64,000 nt of DNA from JAIBJN01 sp963784175 (GCA_963784175.1 CAWAQJ010000010.1:113524-177523), one strand, 5' to 3'. Numbered from the stretch's first letter, positions 1-10,250 are shown. The notes: generated by a model from the letters alone, not told the origin. Numbers and translations are program-made.

Positions 1-2146
1 GAGGACTTCCTCGACTGGCTGCTCACACTCGCGCCCATCCGCGTCCTCGTGACGACCAGGCGCCGGCCCGGCTGGGCGACCGCACGCCGCTTCCTCTACG
101 ACGAGGCGGTCGAGCTCGGGCGGGACCAGCTGGCCATGACCGACGACGAGGCCGCGCGCGTCCTCAGCGGACGCTCCACCGAGTCCGTGCGCGCGCTCGT
201 CCGCCAGGCCGAGGGCTGGCCCGCGCTCATCGGCCTCGCGGCGCTCTCGGCCGATCTCGAGTTCCCCGCCGAGAAGGTGTCGGAGTCCCTGTTCCGCTAC
301 TTCGCGGAGGAGGTGCTACGCCGTGAGCCAGAGGACGTCCAGCGCTTCATGCTCGCGGCCTCCGTGCCCAGCAGGATCAGCTCCCGACTGGCTCGCGAAG
401 CGCTCGGCATCGACGATCCAGACCCGGTGATCGAGCGACTACGGGACGAGGATCTTCTTTACGAGGTCAACCCGGACGAGCTCCGCTTCCATCCGCTCCT
501 CCGAGACTTCCTACGTCGACGGCTCCAGGCAGGCTCGCCGAGCGAGTATGCAGACATCGCCGAACGAGTCGTCGCCGACGCGACCGAGCGGGCTCGCTGG
601 GGTGAGGCGTTCGAGCTCGCCGTCCAGGCCGAGGACAAGACGAAGGCGGCCGAGATCGCCGGGCAGGCCGCTCGAACGCTGCTGGCAGCGGGTCAAAGCG
701 AGACGCTCGAGAAGTGGCTGGAGGCCTGCGGCGCAGCCGGCGTCACCGTCGCGGGAGCCTCGCTCGCGCGGGCTGAGATCCTCATTCGCAAGGGCGAGAT
801 GTCGGCGGCAGCCGCAGTCGCGGGCGACACGGCGGCCCGCCTCTCCGAGGACCATCCCGATTTCGCGTGGGCGTGCAACGTCGCCGGCCGAGCCCTGCAC
901 TTCACGTCGGAAGAGGAGGCGGCTTTCGAGCGTTTCGAGGCTGCCCGCCGGACGGCCAAGACGGACGTGGATACGAAAGAGGCTCTTTGGGGATTGCTCC
1001 TCGCTTCGACCGAAATCGCCCCGGAGACCATGACCGGCTACCTGGATGCCCTCGAGAGTGACTACTCGGACGACATTGACGTGAGATTCAGGCTGGCGAT
1101 CGGCAGATACGGAACGGCTGAGCAGACCTCGTCGATTTCGGGCGAGTGGGAGAGATTTCTCAGCCTCCTTCCTCTCATCGAGCACGCGACAGACCCGCTC
1201 GCGGTCACCAGCTTCCTAGCAAGCGCCTCTTCTGCCGCCAGACTCCGCGGTCAGTACGTTCAGGCGCTTGACTTGGCCGATCAGGCCTATGCGATTTGCC
1301 GCGACCTCAGGCTGGAGTTCAGTGCAGGCGCGTGCATAGTCAGCCGAACAGCAGCGGAGATCGGTTTGAGGCTGTTCTCTCGGGCAAAGCGCTCACTTGA
1401 GGCGTTCTCCCGAACTCCAACGCAGAGAGAAGATCCTTACTACCGGCTCGAGGGCCTCATCCTCCGGGCGCGCCTGATGGCGTGCGAAGGGGACATTCGG
1501 GGCGCCCTTCGCATTCAGAGACGAGATTGCTGGCCTTCGTGCACCACCTCGCGCGCTCGGTGTATTCCTCGCGACGATAGCCATGATCGAGGCGGCTGGT
1601 GGTGAGCCCGCCAAGGCCAGGAGGATGGCGGCTCAAGCGCGCGAGAATGGAACCAACATCGAGATGCTTCTGGGTTGCCTTCTAGCGGAAGCAATCGCCG
1701 CAGACAAGGAGCACCCCGCCCAGGCGCAAGCAGCAATCGCCCGTGCAGTCGCGGCCTGTCGAGACGGCGATTGTCTCGATGGTCTGGTTTTCGCTTACCG
1801 CGTCCATCCGCCGCTGGTCGACGCGGCGCTGGACTGTCCTGACGCACTCGCGATCATGCGAAGGGCTCTGACATCTAGCCGAGACCGTGCACTCGGAAAG
1901 AGAATCGGCCTAAGCCTGAGAAGTGAGGATTCCGACGACCCACTTCGTGATCTAACACGGCGAGAGCGGGAGGTCTTGGGACTGTTGTCCGAAGGATTGA
2001 CCAACGCTGAGATCGCGACCCGGCTCTTCATCGCGCAAAGCACGGCAAAGGTTCACGTCCGCCACATCCTCGAGAAACTTGGAGCACGGAATCGGCTCCA
2101 GGCCGTCCTGCGCGCCCAGGGGGCGATGAAGGCCGACGAGACCTAG
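1..2146 (+). CDS. MalT/LAL-type LuxR transcriptional regulator, 5' partial, one frameshift
   Basis: The reading frame is already open at base 1, so the N-terminus, including the P-loop of the STAND ATPase, lies outside the window. The visible part runs from an ATPase-like segment (VLVTTRRRPGW) through a long helical, TPR-like middle region to a C-terminal LuxR helix-turn-helix (LTRREREVLGLLSEGL ... STAKVHVRHILEKLGA) that ends at 2146. The frame changes once, near 1520: before it the protein ends in nonsense at 1605, and after it the second frame (open through 1502-2146) continues into the HTH. Removing one base from the stretch ATTCAGAGACGAG joins the two halves as ..ALRIQ-DEIAGLRAPP... The family binds DNA as ligand- and ATP-controlled activators. 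The target is unknown. The 3' end overlaps the convergent HD-GYP gene. Confidence 0.85.
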
Positions 2147-3499
2147 GCGACGCTTGCGACCGGCTTGGGGCACCAGAGCGGGCTGCCGCTGGGCCTCAAG
2201 CGCAAAGTCGGGACGCACACCAGAAAGGTACGTCTCGCAGGCGCCCGCAAGGATCGCCTCAAAAGCGGCAACCACGCTCGTGTCGAACTGGGTGCCGGCA
2301 GCCTGAGCGAGCCGGAATCGGGCGACACGACTTGGCATGGCATCGCGGTACGGACGGCCTGACGTCATTGCGTTATACGCATCCGCAACCGCGATGATGC
2401 GCGAGAGAAGCGGAATGGCGGGTCCGGGAAGACGATCGGGATAGCCGTTGCCGTCCATCCGCTCGTGATGGTGACGAACGATGCGCGCAATCTCCGCGTA
2501 GTCATCAACCTTGCCGAGAATGCGTTCGCCGATCTCCGAGTGCTCTTCCATGCGACGTCGCTCCTCGAGCGTGAGGGCGCCAGGCTTCTCAAGCAGGCCG
2601 GCCGGAAGACCCACCTTGCCGACGTCGTGGACGAGTCCGCAAAGGTGAGCCAGGTGTTGCTCCTCCTCCGACAGACCAAGTCGGCGCGCAATGTCGCGGG
2701 CGTAGACCGCGACGGCAGCCGAATGACCCGCGGTGTACTGATCCCTGGCGTCTAGCGCCGCCACTAGGGCGGTGGCAAACGAAAGGCTGGCGCGCTCGAG
2801 ACGCTCGTTGGCGAAACGAAGCTGCTCCGTTGTCTCCTGCTGCTGGCGATAGAGAGCTGTGGAGACGGTGCGCGGCAACCGCAGGTGCGAGAAAGAGGAC
2901 GAGGCTCCACACAGAGATCTGCTGATAGGCGTAGACGAGAAGCAGGAGCACCGGCACGTAAAGCGGAACGCTTCCGGTCAAGATGGGCCTCAGCAGGCGC
3001 AGGAAGCCGAGATAATCGCCACTGCGCCGAACTGCGACCACCGACGCTGCGAGCGCGGCGTCCACGGTCTCAAGCACGACCACCGCAACCAATACGGCCC
3101 CGAAGAGCTGGGCCGAAGGAAGCTGGGTAAAGACGGCCTCAGCCGCCAGCCCAGCTAGCCCGGCGGCAAGCGCTCGCGTGGACGTCCAGGTCACCCAGCG
3201 CACGTACGGGGACTCGAACGTTGCCAAGCAGCCCCACAGCTCCCACAGCCATCGCCGTGAGGGGGCCAAACGCAACGGCCGCGAACACGACCGGGAGGAC
3301 AGAAACCGTAATCTCGAGGTTCGCGCTCACGCGGACCGGCTGGCGCTCAGCGAGCATGGAAAAACCACCGAGTGCCGCGACCGCCCACAGAGGTCCGAAG
3401 CGACTCCCCGAGCAGCGCCAGCGCGAGTGCGAACGCGGCCGTAAGGCAGGCAAGGCCGGTGGCGTAGATCGTTATCGGCTGCAGGTGCGCGAGCCGCAT
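1952..3499 (-). CDS. Membrane-anchored HD-GYP domain phosphodiesterase, three frameshifts
   Basis: Read on the minus strand from ATG at 3499 (an in-frame TTG at 3547 is possible). The N-terminal part is a MASE-like integral membrane sensor (hydrophobic helices, e.g. ITIYATGLACLTAAFALALA and VSVLPVVFAAVAFGPLTA). A short coiled linker (YRQQQETTEQLRFANERLERA) follows, then an HD-GYP domain with HS...HDVGKVGLP, HHERMDGNGYP and IIAVADAYNAMTSGRPYR. HD-GYP proteins hydrolyse cyclic di-GMP, so the role is probably second-messenger signalling at the membrane. The frame is broken by one extra base near 3406-3409 (run of four C on plus), near 3219 and near 2856. Each removal restores a continuous family-like sequence, and three single-base insertions account for the length. 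The last roughly 60 codons, antisense to the LuxR HTH, may be an artefact of a further indel, so the true stop is uncertain. Confidence 0.8.
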
Positions 3500-3559
3500 A
3501 CGCCGGGCCGGACGGGCCGCATTTGGATTCTGAGCAAAGCTAGTCAAAGCTCTTGATTG

Positions 3560-3575
3560 TCCCCCAAAAGGGGGA
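3560..3575. promoter_or_regulatory. C5-N4-G5 palindrome between HD-GYP gene and small peptide gene
   Basis: The perfect palindrome TCCCCCAAAAGGGGGA lies in the divergent gap between the HD-GYP gene (minus) and the 34-codon gene (plus), about 46 nt before the latter's ATG. On the minus strand it is followed by GACAAT, which could be a -10 element. Related sites occur at 4221-4236 and 60161-60182. It is likely an operator, but the binding protein is unknown. Confidence 0.5.
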
Positions 3576-3621
3576 TATGCTTGGCGACGCCGTTATCCCC
3601 ATTCCCCGAGAGGAGTACTTC

Positions 3622-3726
3622 ATGGTTCACTGGCATAGCCGGCTTCTGGCACTCCTTGCGTCGCTTGCTTCCCTCGCAGCCTTTGCTGGCACTGTAAGGT
3701 GGCTGGTAAACCTCCCGAAGTCTTAG
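3622..3726 (+). CDS. Small hydrophobic peptide (34 aa)
   Basis: The ATG at 3622 is preceded six bases upstream by a strong ribosome-binding site (GAGAGGAG ending at 3615). The frame gives 34 residues beginning MVHWHSRLLALLASLASLAA, with one hydrophobic helix (about residues 7-23), a basic/aromatic tail and TAG at 3724. No family is recognised. The gene lies between an HD-GYP protein and a LuxR regulator, downstream of the 3560 palindrome and just upstream of hairpin-forming sequence, so it looks like an autonomous short transcript. It could be a membrane peptide, a toxin-like peptide or a secreted signal precursor. A chance ORF cannot be excluded, but the ribosome-binding site argues for translation. 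Confidence 0.5.
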   Translation: MVHWHSRLLALLASLASLAAFAGTVRWLVNLPKS

Positions 3727-3783
3727 TTTTTCCACAGACTTCGACATCCCTCCGATGAGGGATTTGTCAACAAGGCTGTGGAA
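3716..3783 (+). other. Nested inverted repeats with DnaA-box-like words
   Basis: Three overlapping inverted repeats occur here. CGAAGTC (3716-3722) pairs with GACTTCG (3737-3743). TTCCACAG (3730-3737) pairs with CTGTGGAA (3776-3783). ATCCCTC (3746-3752) pairs with GAGGGAT (3757-3763) around CGAT. The first two share bases and are mutually exclusive. TTTTCCACA at 3728-3736 is one base from the DnaA-box consensus. The function is unknown; it may be a terminator or a protein-binding region. Confidence 0.3.
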
Positions 3784-3789
3784 GTTGTG

Positions 3790-3823
3790 GAAGACCGGGC
3801 CGCTTCACCGAGCGCCGGTCTTC
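3790..3823. terminator. Possible bidirectional terminator hairpin
   Basis: GAAGACCGG (3790-3798) and CCGGTCTTC (3815-3823) form a 9-bp stem with a 16-nt loop. It sits just past the stop of the minus-strand LuxR gene (3850) and downstream of the plus-strand small peptide gene. The U-tract is weak. Confidence 0.45.
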
Positions 3824-3849
3824 TGCGCTTTAAGGGCCCCGGAAGGTTT

Positions 3850-4185
3850 CTAGGAGATGAGCCCGCGGCGGAAGCCGATGGCTACCGCGTGCGCTCGGCT
3901 GCGGGCCTGGAGCTTGGCCAGCAGGTGACGGACGTGCGACTTGACCGTCTCCTCCGAGAGGAAGAGGCGCTGCCCGATCTCACGGTTTACCAGGCCGTCT
4001 GAGATGAGCTGGAGGACCTCGATCTCGCGCATGGTCGGCTCCTGCTCCAGCTCGCGGAGAGGCGGGCTGATCGGGATCACCTCGGCCGCCTGACTGCGCC
4101 CGTTTCGGCGCGCTGCCACTTCGTCGAAGCGGCGGGAATGGTCCAGGTAGCGGCTGAGGATGTTCTTGCGCTCTGCGGCGTCCAT
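3850..4185 (-). CDS. Short LuxR-type HTH regulator (111 aa)
   Basis: The ATG start at 4185 gives MDAAERKNILSRYLDHSRRF..., an N-terminal segment of about 50 residues without a recognisable receiver or sensor domain. A complete LuxR/GerE helix-turn-helix follows (about residues 52-106: MREIEVLQLISDGLVNREIG ... SEETVKSHVRHLLAKLQA). A GTG at 4203 is an alternative start. The same frame is open much further upstream, but that part is the antisense of the ABC ATPase gene and is not coding. The imperfect C5-N4-G5 site at 4221-4236 lies immediately upstream, which suggests autoregulation. The nearby small peptide and HD-GYP gene may belong to the same circuit. The target genes are unknown. Confidence 0.8.
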   Translation of the reverse strand: MDAAERKNILSRYLDHSRRFDEVAARRNGRSQAAEVIPISPPLRELEQEPTMREIEVLQLISDGLVNREIGQRLFLSEETVKSHVRHLLAKLQARSRAHAVAIGFRRGLIS

Positions 4186-4220
4186 CGGGCCTGTGATCGG
4201 CACGCATATCTGTGGACAAC

Positions 4221-4236
4221 ACCCCAATTCGGGGGA
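4221..4236. promoter_or_regulatory. Imperfect C5-N4-G5 palindrome upstream of LuxR gene
   Basis: On the minus strand this reads TCCCCCGAATTGGGGT, one mismatch from the C5-N4-G5 pattern seen at 3560. It lies about 35 nt before the LuxR ATG. The word TTGTCCACA, identical to the actinobacterial DnaA-box consensus, follows at 4211-4219 (minus). Confidence 0.4.
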
Positions 4237-4274
4237 CGAGCAGGGCTTATGCCCCTTCTGGACGGCTTGAGCGC

Positions 4275-5367
<1,093 letters not shown>

Positions 5368-5375
<8 letters not shown>

Positions 5376-6381
5376 CCGCGGCCGCCTTCGACTTCTCCCA
5401 CTCCTCCGCGGGCACGGGGTTGAAGCACGCGACGAAGTGGCCGGGCTCGATCTCGCGCAGCGGCGGCACCTCGCGGGTCGACTCGTCCACGGAGAACCTG
5501 CACCGCGGCTCGAACGGGCACGCGCCGGGCGGGCGCAGCATGTCCCGCGGAGCGCCCTCGATCGGCGTCAGCGCCTCCTTGCGGATCGCGTCGAGGCGAG
5601 GGATCGACTGGAGCAGGCCGAGGGTGTACGGGTGGCGCGGCCGCGCGAAGAGCTGATCGGCGGAGCCGGTCTCCACGAACATCCCGGCGTACATGACGTT
5701 CACGCGCTCGCAGTTCCCGGCGACGACGCCGAGGTCGTGCGTGATGAGCACGAGCGCCGTGTCACGGTCCGCGACGACTTCCCGCAGGAGCTCGAGGATC
5801 TGCGCCTGGATCGTGACGTCGAGCGCGGTCGTGGGCTCGTCCGCGATCAGGAGCTTCGGCTCGCACGCCAGGGCCATGGCGATCATCGCGCGCTGGCGCA
5901 TCCCGCCCGAGAACTGGTGCGGGTAGTCCTTCAGCCGGACCTCGGGGCTCGGGATGCCCACGCGGTCGAGGAGGCTCGCCGCGCGCTTGTCCGCCTCCTT
6001 CTTGTCCAGGTCGAAGTGGGTCACGATCGCCTCGCGGATCTGCTTCCCGACCGTCTGCACCGGGTTCAAGCTCGTCATCGGATCCTGGAAGATCATCGCG
6101 ATGTCGCGACCCCTGATCTTCCGGAGCTGCTTGTCCTGCAGCTGCAGGAGGTCACGGCCCTCGAAGATCGCTGTCCCCCCGCTGACACGGCCGTTGCGGG
6201 CGAGGATGCCGAGAATGGCGAGCGAGGTGACGCTCTTGCCGCACCCCGACTCGCCCACGATCCCGAGCGTCTCGCCGGGCGCGACGTCGAACGTGATGCC
6301 GTTGACCGCGTAGACCGTCCCCCGGGAGGTCGTGAACTCGACCCGGAGGTCGTCGACGGAGAGAAGGGGCTCTCTAGCCAC
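5368..6381 (-). CDS. dppD: Oligo/dipeptide ABC transporter ATP-binding protein (DppD/OppD-like)
   Basis: This is the second ATPase of the peptide importer. Motifs in order are Walker A GESGCGKSV, Q-loop FQDPMTSLNP, signature FSGGMRQR, Walker B LLIADEP and H-loop ITHD. The C-terminal region HPYTLGLLQSIPRLD ... ACPFEPRCRF is characteristic of the family. I chose GTG at 6381 (VAREPLLSVDDL) because it overlaps the upstream permease stop by eight bases, the same arrangement as at the next junction. A longer frame to 6423 exists but would extend into the permease gene. Confidence 0.92.
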
Positions 6382-7285
6382 GGCCGCGCAGCTTCGGGTC
6401 GAGGGCCTCGCGGAGGCCGTCACCGATCAGGTTGAACCCGAGCACGGAGACGACGATCGCCACGCCGGGGATGATGGCCAGATGGGGCGCCGTCTGCAGG
6501 TAGCGAACCGTCCCGGTCAGCATCGTCCCCCACTCCGGCGTCGCCGGATCCTGCGGCCCCAGGCCGAGGAAGCCGAGCCCGGCGACGTCGATGATCGCCG
6601 TCGCCATGGCGAGCGTCCCCTGCACGATCACGGGCGAGATCGAGTTCGGGAGTATGTGACTCGAGAGGATCGAGCGCCTCGGCACCCCGACGGAGCGCGC
6701 GGCCAGGATGAAGTCGTTCTCCTTTTGGGCGAGGATCGACCCTCGTAAGAGGCGCGCGAAGATGGGGATGTTCACCGCCCCCACCGCGATCATGATCTGC
6801 GTCAACCCCGGTCCGAGCACCGCCACGATCCCGATCGCCAGGAGCAGGCCCGGGATCGAGAGCATGATGTCCATCAGGCGCATGATCACGGAGTCCACCG
6901 CGCCGCCGAAGTAGCCCGCGATCGCGCCGAGGATCATGCCGAACGACAGGCCGACGCTCACGGCGACGATGCCGATCAGGAGCGAGTAGCGCGCGCCGTA
7001 GATGATGCGCGAGAACTCGTCGCGGCCGAGCTCGTCGAGCCCGAACCAGTTCTCCGCCGTCGGCCCCGGGCAGCAGCGGCCACCGAGGGCGGCGAGATCC
7101 TGCGCGCGCGGGTCGTGCGGGGCGATGAGCGGCGCGAACACGGCAACGATGACGAACATGCCGACGAGACAGAACCCGACGACCGCGCCGGGGTTCCTTC
7201 GCAGCCGTACCCAGGCCTCTCTCCAGAGGCCACTCGGCGGCGGCTCGTGTTCGAGCTGTCGCGCTTCGAACTCGACGACGCTCAC
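6374..7285 (-). CDS. dppC: Peptide ABC transporter permease (DppC-like)
   Basis: This is an inner-membrane permease of 303 residues with a short cytoplasmic N-terminus and about six transmembrane helices (e.g. AVVGFCLVGMFVIVAVFAPL). The coupling motif appears as AARSVGVPRRSILSSHILPN. The N-terminal helix followed by a large loop and the GLDELGRDEFSR segment are typical of DppC/OppC proteins. It overlaps dppB by four bases and dppD by eight, so translation is probably coupled. Confidence 0.93.
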   Translation of the reverse strand: MSVVEFEARQLEHEPPPSGLWREAWVRLRRNPGAVVGFCLVGMFVIVAVFAPLIAPHDPRAQDLAALGGRCCPGPTAENWFGLDELGRDEFSRIIYGARYSLLIGIVAVSVGLSFGMILGAIAGYFGGAVDSVIMRLMDIMLSIPGLLLAIGIVAVLGPGLTQIMIAVGAVNIPIFARLLRGSILAQKENDFILAARSVGVPRRSILSSHILPNSISPVIVQGTLAMATAIIDVAGLGFLGLGPQDPATPEWGTMLTGTVRYLQTAPHLAIIPGVAIVVSVLGFNLIGDGLREALDPKLRGRG

Positions 7286-8289
7286 GAGTACCGAATCCTT
7301 GGATTGATGAAGGCGTACGACACGTCGACGACAAGGTTCACGAGGACGAAGATGATGGCGATGAAGAGGATCCCGCCCTGGAGCACGGGGTAGTTACGCG
7401 CCGCGATCGCATCGACCAGCCAGGTGCCGAGCCCCGGCCAGGCGAAGACGGTCTCCGTCAAGACAGCGCCCGACAGGAGCAATCCCGTCTGGAGGCCGAT
7501 GATGGTCGAGATCGGCAGCAGCGCATTGCGCAGAATGTGCCGGCGGTCGACGGCGGTCGGCGAAACGCCTTTCGCGCGGGCGGTGCGCACGTAGTCCTCG
7601 TTCTGGACGTCGAGGACGGATGCCCTGGTGATACGCGTGATCACGGCCAACGGGATCGTCCCGAGGGCGATCGCGGGCAGGATCAGGTGCTTGATCGCGT
7701 CGACGAACGCTTCCCAGTTGAGCGTGATGATCGAGTCGAGGATGTAGAAGCTCGTCGGGTGCTCGGCCGCAATGAGCACGTCCGTGCGGCCCACCGACGG
7801 TAACCACCCCAGCTTCACCGCGAAGATGTATTTGAGGATGATCGCGAGGAAGAAGACCGGGATCGAGATCCCGATCAGCGAGGCCACAAGGCTTGTGTGG
7901 TCCAACCACCCCCCGTATTTCTTGGCCGCCATGAAGCCGAGCGGGATGCCGAAGACGATCGAGAAGAGCATCGCGCCGACCGCGAGCTCGATCGTCGCGG
8001 GGAGTCGCTCACGGAACTCGTCCGTGATCGCGCGCCGCGACGTGACGCTGTTGCCGAAGTCGCGGTCGATGAACGTCTGCTGGAAGTAGCGGAAGTACTG
8101 CTCGTGGATCGGCTCGTTCAGCCCGTACTGGCGCTCGATCGCTGCCCGCTGCGAGGCGGTCGCCCGCTCGCCCAGCAGAGCGTCGGCGGGACTACCGGGG
8201 AGGGCCCTGATCCACAGGAACACCAGGATCGAGAGGCCCAGCAGGATGGGGATCAAAAGCAGGAGCCGGCGGACGACGAATTTCACCAT
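7282..8289 (-). CDS. dppB: Peptide ABC transporter permease (DppB-like)
   Basis: This is an inner-membrane permease of 335 residues. It begins with a transmembrane helix (FVVRRLLLLIPILLGLSILV), followed by a large periplasmic-type loop containing the conserved GLNEPIHEQY segment and then five more helices. The coupling motif is TARAKGVSPTAVDRRHILRN. It forms a heterodimer with the dppC product. The ATG at 8289 lies in the loop of a 16-bp hairpin (8265-8305) and has no clear Shine-Dalgarno sequence, which suggests that its translation is limited relative to the upstream binding-protein gene. Confidence 0.93.
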   Translation of the reverse strand: MVKFVVRRLLLLIPILLGLSILVFLWIRALPGSPADALLGERATASQRAAIERQYGLNEPIHEQYFRYFQQTFIDRDFGNSVTSRRAITDEFRERLPATIELAVGAMLFSIVFGIPLGFMAAKKYGGWLDHTSLVASLIGISIPVFFLAIILKYIFAVKLGWLPSVGRTDVLIAAEHPTSFYILDSIITLNWEAFVDAIKHLILPAIALGTIPLAVITRITRASVLDVQNEDYVRTARAKGVSPTAVDRRHILRNALLPISTIIGLQTGLLLSGAVLTETVFAWPGLGTWLVDAIAARNYPVLQGGILFIAIIFVLVNLVVDVSYAFINPRIRYS

Positions 8290-8305
8290 TTCGTCGTCCG
8301 CCGGC
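8265..8305 (-). promoter_or_regulatory. 16-bp perfect hairpin enclosing the dppB start codon
   Basis: GCCGGCGGACGACGAA (8265-8280) and its exact reverse complement (8290-8305) flank a 9-nt loop (8281-8289) that contains the dppB start codon. The hairpin lies between the binding-protein gene and the permease genes. It could slow 3' degradation of the upstream message and occlude dppB initiation. Confidence 0.65.
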
Positions 8306-8329
8306 TCGCTGGTTCACTCTGGCCCGCAG

Positions 8330-10045
8330 CTACTCCACGAAGGAGACGGTTGCGAAGCTCTCGTTGGTCGTGGGACTCGGTTGGAAGCCCTGGACGTTGG
8401 CGGCGAACGCCAGCGCCGGGCTGGAGTGCGCATACGGCACGCCGGGCAGCCAGTCGGAGATCAGCTGATTGGCTTCCTGATACATCCCGACACGGGTTGC
8501 CTGGTCGGTCTCGGCCTCGGCCGCGGCGAGGAGATCGTGGACCTCCTGGTTCGGCGCCTTGATGGTGCCGAACTGTGCGCCGGGCGTCTGGAAGAACGTG
8601 CCGACGAAGTTGTCGGCATCGCCGTAGTCACCCGTCCAGCCGAGCAGGAACACGGGCAGCTTGCCCTCGTTGGCCTGGCCGAGGTAATCGGGCGACCAGG
8701 GCGCGCTGTGAGGCACGACCTCGAACCCGGACTCGTTCAGGCTGGCCGCGAAGGCCTCGAAGTTCCGCTTCGGATCCGGCATGTAGGGCCGGGAAACGTC
8801 GGTCGGGTACCAGAAGTCGATCTTCACAGGAAGCGTGTAACCCGCGTCCTGGAGGATCTGCTTCGACTTCTCGGGATCGAACTCGTACTCGGTCACCGAG
8901 TCGGCGTAGCCCTCGACCTCGGGCGGCATGAACTGATTCGCCACCACTGCACGGCCGGCGTAGAAGTTGTCCACGACGGCCTGCCGGTCGAGACCGTAGG
9001 CGATGGCCTGCCGCACGGCGATGTCGTCGAGCGGCGGGGTGCCTACGTTGAACCCGACATAGGCCACGTTGAACGCCGGCCTGTCGATGACCTGCAGGTT
9101 CGAGTCGGCGGCGATGGTCTCGATGTCCTGGGGCTCGACGAGGTCGTAGCCCTGGATGTCACCGGCCTGGAGCGCCTGCAGACGCGCAGCGTTGTCGGCG
9201 ATCGGGCGGAAGATGACGGAGTCGAGCAGGGCCTTCTCGCCCCAGTAGTCATCGTTGCGGACGATCGTCAGGCTGTCGCCGCGAGTCCAGGACTCGAACT
9301 TGAACGGACCAGTCCCGATCGGGTGCTCCGTCCCGAACGTGCCTTCCGGCTGGAAGACGCCGTCGGCGTCCACGGTGCCGGCGTCGGCCTCGAACTCGGT
9401 CAGCGCGGCCGGGCTGGCGATCGCGAACGACGTTTGCGCCAGAGCCGGGATGAACGTCGCCGACGGCTTCGTCAGGGTGATGACGGCCGTGGTTTCGTCC
9501 GTCGCCTCACAGCTCTTGTAGAGGCTCTCGGCGGGGGCGTCCGGATTGTCCTGCGTGGCGAAGCCGCCGAAGACGACCTGCCAGTAGTAGGACGCGCTCG
9601 GGTTCTGGAACGGACCCTTGAAGTTGTACCAGCGGTCGAAGTTGAAGCAGACCGCCTCGGCGTTGAACGGCTCACCGTCGTGGAACGTCACGCCCTCACG
9701 GAGCGTGAATGTCCACTCGGTGCCGTCCTCGTTCGCCTCCCAGCTCTCAGCAAGACCCGGCACGGGCTCGGTGCCGCCCGGCTCGAGCGCGACGAGCGTC
9801 TCGAAGATCTGCTGAATGACGCGGAGCGACTCGCCGTCCGAGACGAGCGCGCCGTCGAGCGCGACCGGGTCCGCAGCGCCCGCGAAGACGAGTGTGCCGC
9901 CCGCCGCGGCGTCACCCTCCTCTTCCGTTGCGGCGCCTGTGTCCGATGGCTCGGCCTCGTCGTCATCGCCGCCGCAACCCGCAAGACCTAGCGCGAGCAG
10001 CAACGTGACGAGCAGCAGGAGGAGCCTAAATGGCTTACCCCTCAC
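8330..10045 (-). CDS. dppA: Peptide ABC transporter substrate-binding lipoprotein (family 5)
   Basis: This is a 571-residue extracytoplasmic solute-binding protein (SBP_bac_5 family). I chose GTG at 10045 because AAAGGAG precedes it and because it yields a good lipoprotein signal: a basic start, a hydrophobic core (LLLLLVTLLLALG) and the lipobox LAGC at about residues 21-24, followed by an acidic, Asp/Glu-rich linker. Family features include GLAESWE..DGTEWTFTLREGVTFHDGEPF and RQAIAYGLDRQAVV. It is the first gene of the dpp operon, captures peptide substrates and delivers them to DppBC. The actual ligand cannot be told from sequence. Confidence 0.92.
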   Translation of the reverse strand: MRGKPFRLLLLLVTLLLALGLAGCGGDDDEAEPSDTGAATEEEGDAAAGGTLVFAGAADPVALDGALVSDGESLRVIQQIFETLVALEPGGTEPVPGLAESWEANEDGTEWTFTLREGVTFHDGEPFNAEAVCFNFDRWYNFKGPFQNPSASYYWQVVFGGFATQDNPDAPAESLYKSCEATDETTAVITLTKPSATFIPALAQTSFAIASPAALTEFEADAGTVDADGVFQPEGTFGTEHPIGTGPFKFESWTRGDSLTIVRNDDYWGEKALLDSVIFRPIADNAARLQALQAGDIQGYDLVEPQDIETIAADSNLQVIDRPAFNVAYVGFNVGTPPLDDIAVRQAIAYGLDRQAVVDNFYAGRAVVANQFMPPEVEGYADSVTEYEFDPEKSKQILQDAGYTLPVKIDFWYPTDVSRPYMPDPKRNFEAFAASLNESGFEVVPHSAPWSPDYLGQANEGKLPVFLLGWTGDYGDADNFVGTFFQTPGAQFGTIKAPNQEVHDLLAAAEAETDQATRVGMYQEANQLISDWLPGVPYAHSSPALAFAANVQGFQPSPTTNESFATVSFVE

Positions 10046-10250
10046 ATTCTCTCCTTTTCTCCGGTTGAGCCCACCCCGCGCCAGGCGGGGAGGGGAGTAT
10101 CCAACGGCTTGGACGAGTCGGCAAGTCCCCTTGTTAGCGGGCACCCGAAAACACCGCCGTTCGCCGCGCTCGAGAATTTAGAGATGCCATCCCCGTTCTT
10201 CTCGTGCGGAGAAGTATCGTACGAAGACAGGCGTTCCGTCCAGCCCGGCG

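Noticed and set aside
3716..3823. A cyclic-di-GMP riboswitch, suggested by the nearby HD-GYP gene.
   Set aside because: The stems do not show the conserved GEMM core, and no suitable downstream plus-strand gene exists.
3716..4219. Chromosome origin (oriC), suggested by DnaA-box-like words.
   Set aside because: Only one exact and one near match, no AT-rich unwinding element and no dnaA, dnaN, rpmH or gyr genes nearby.
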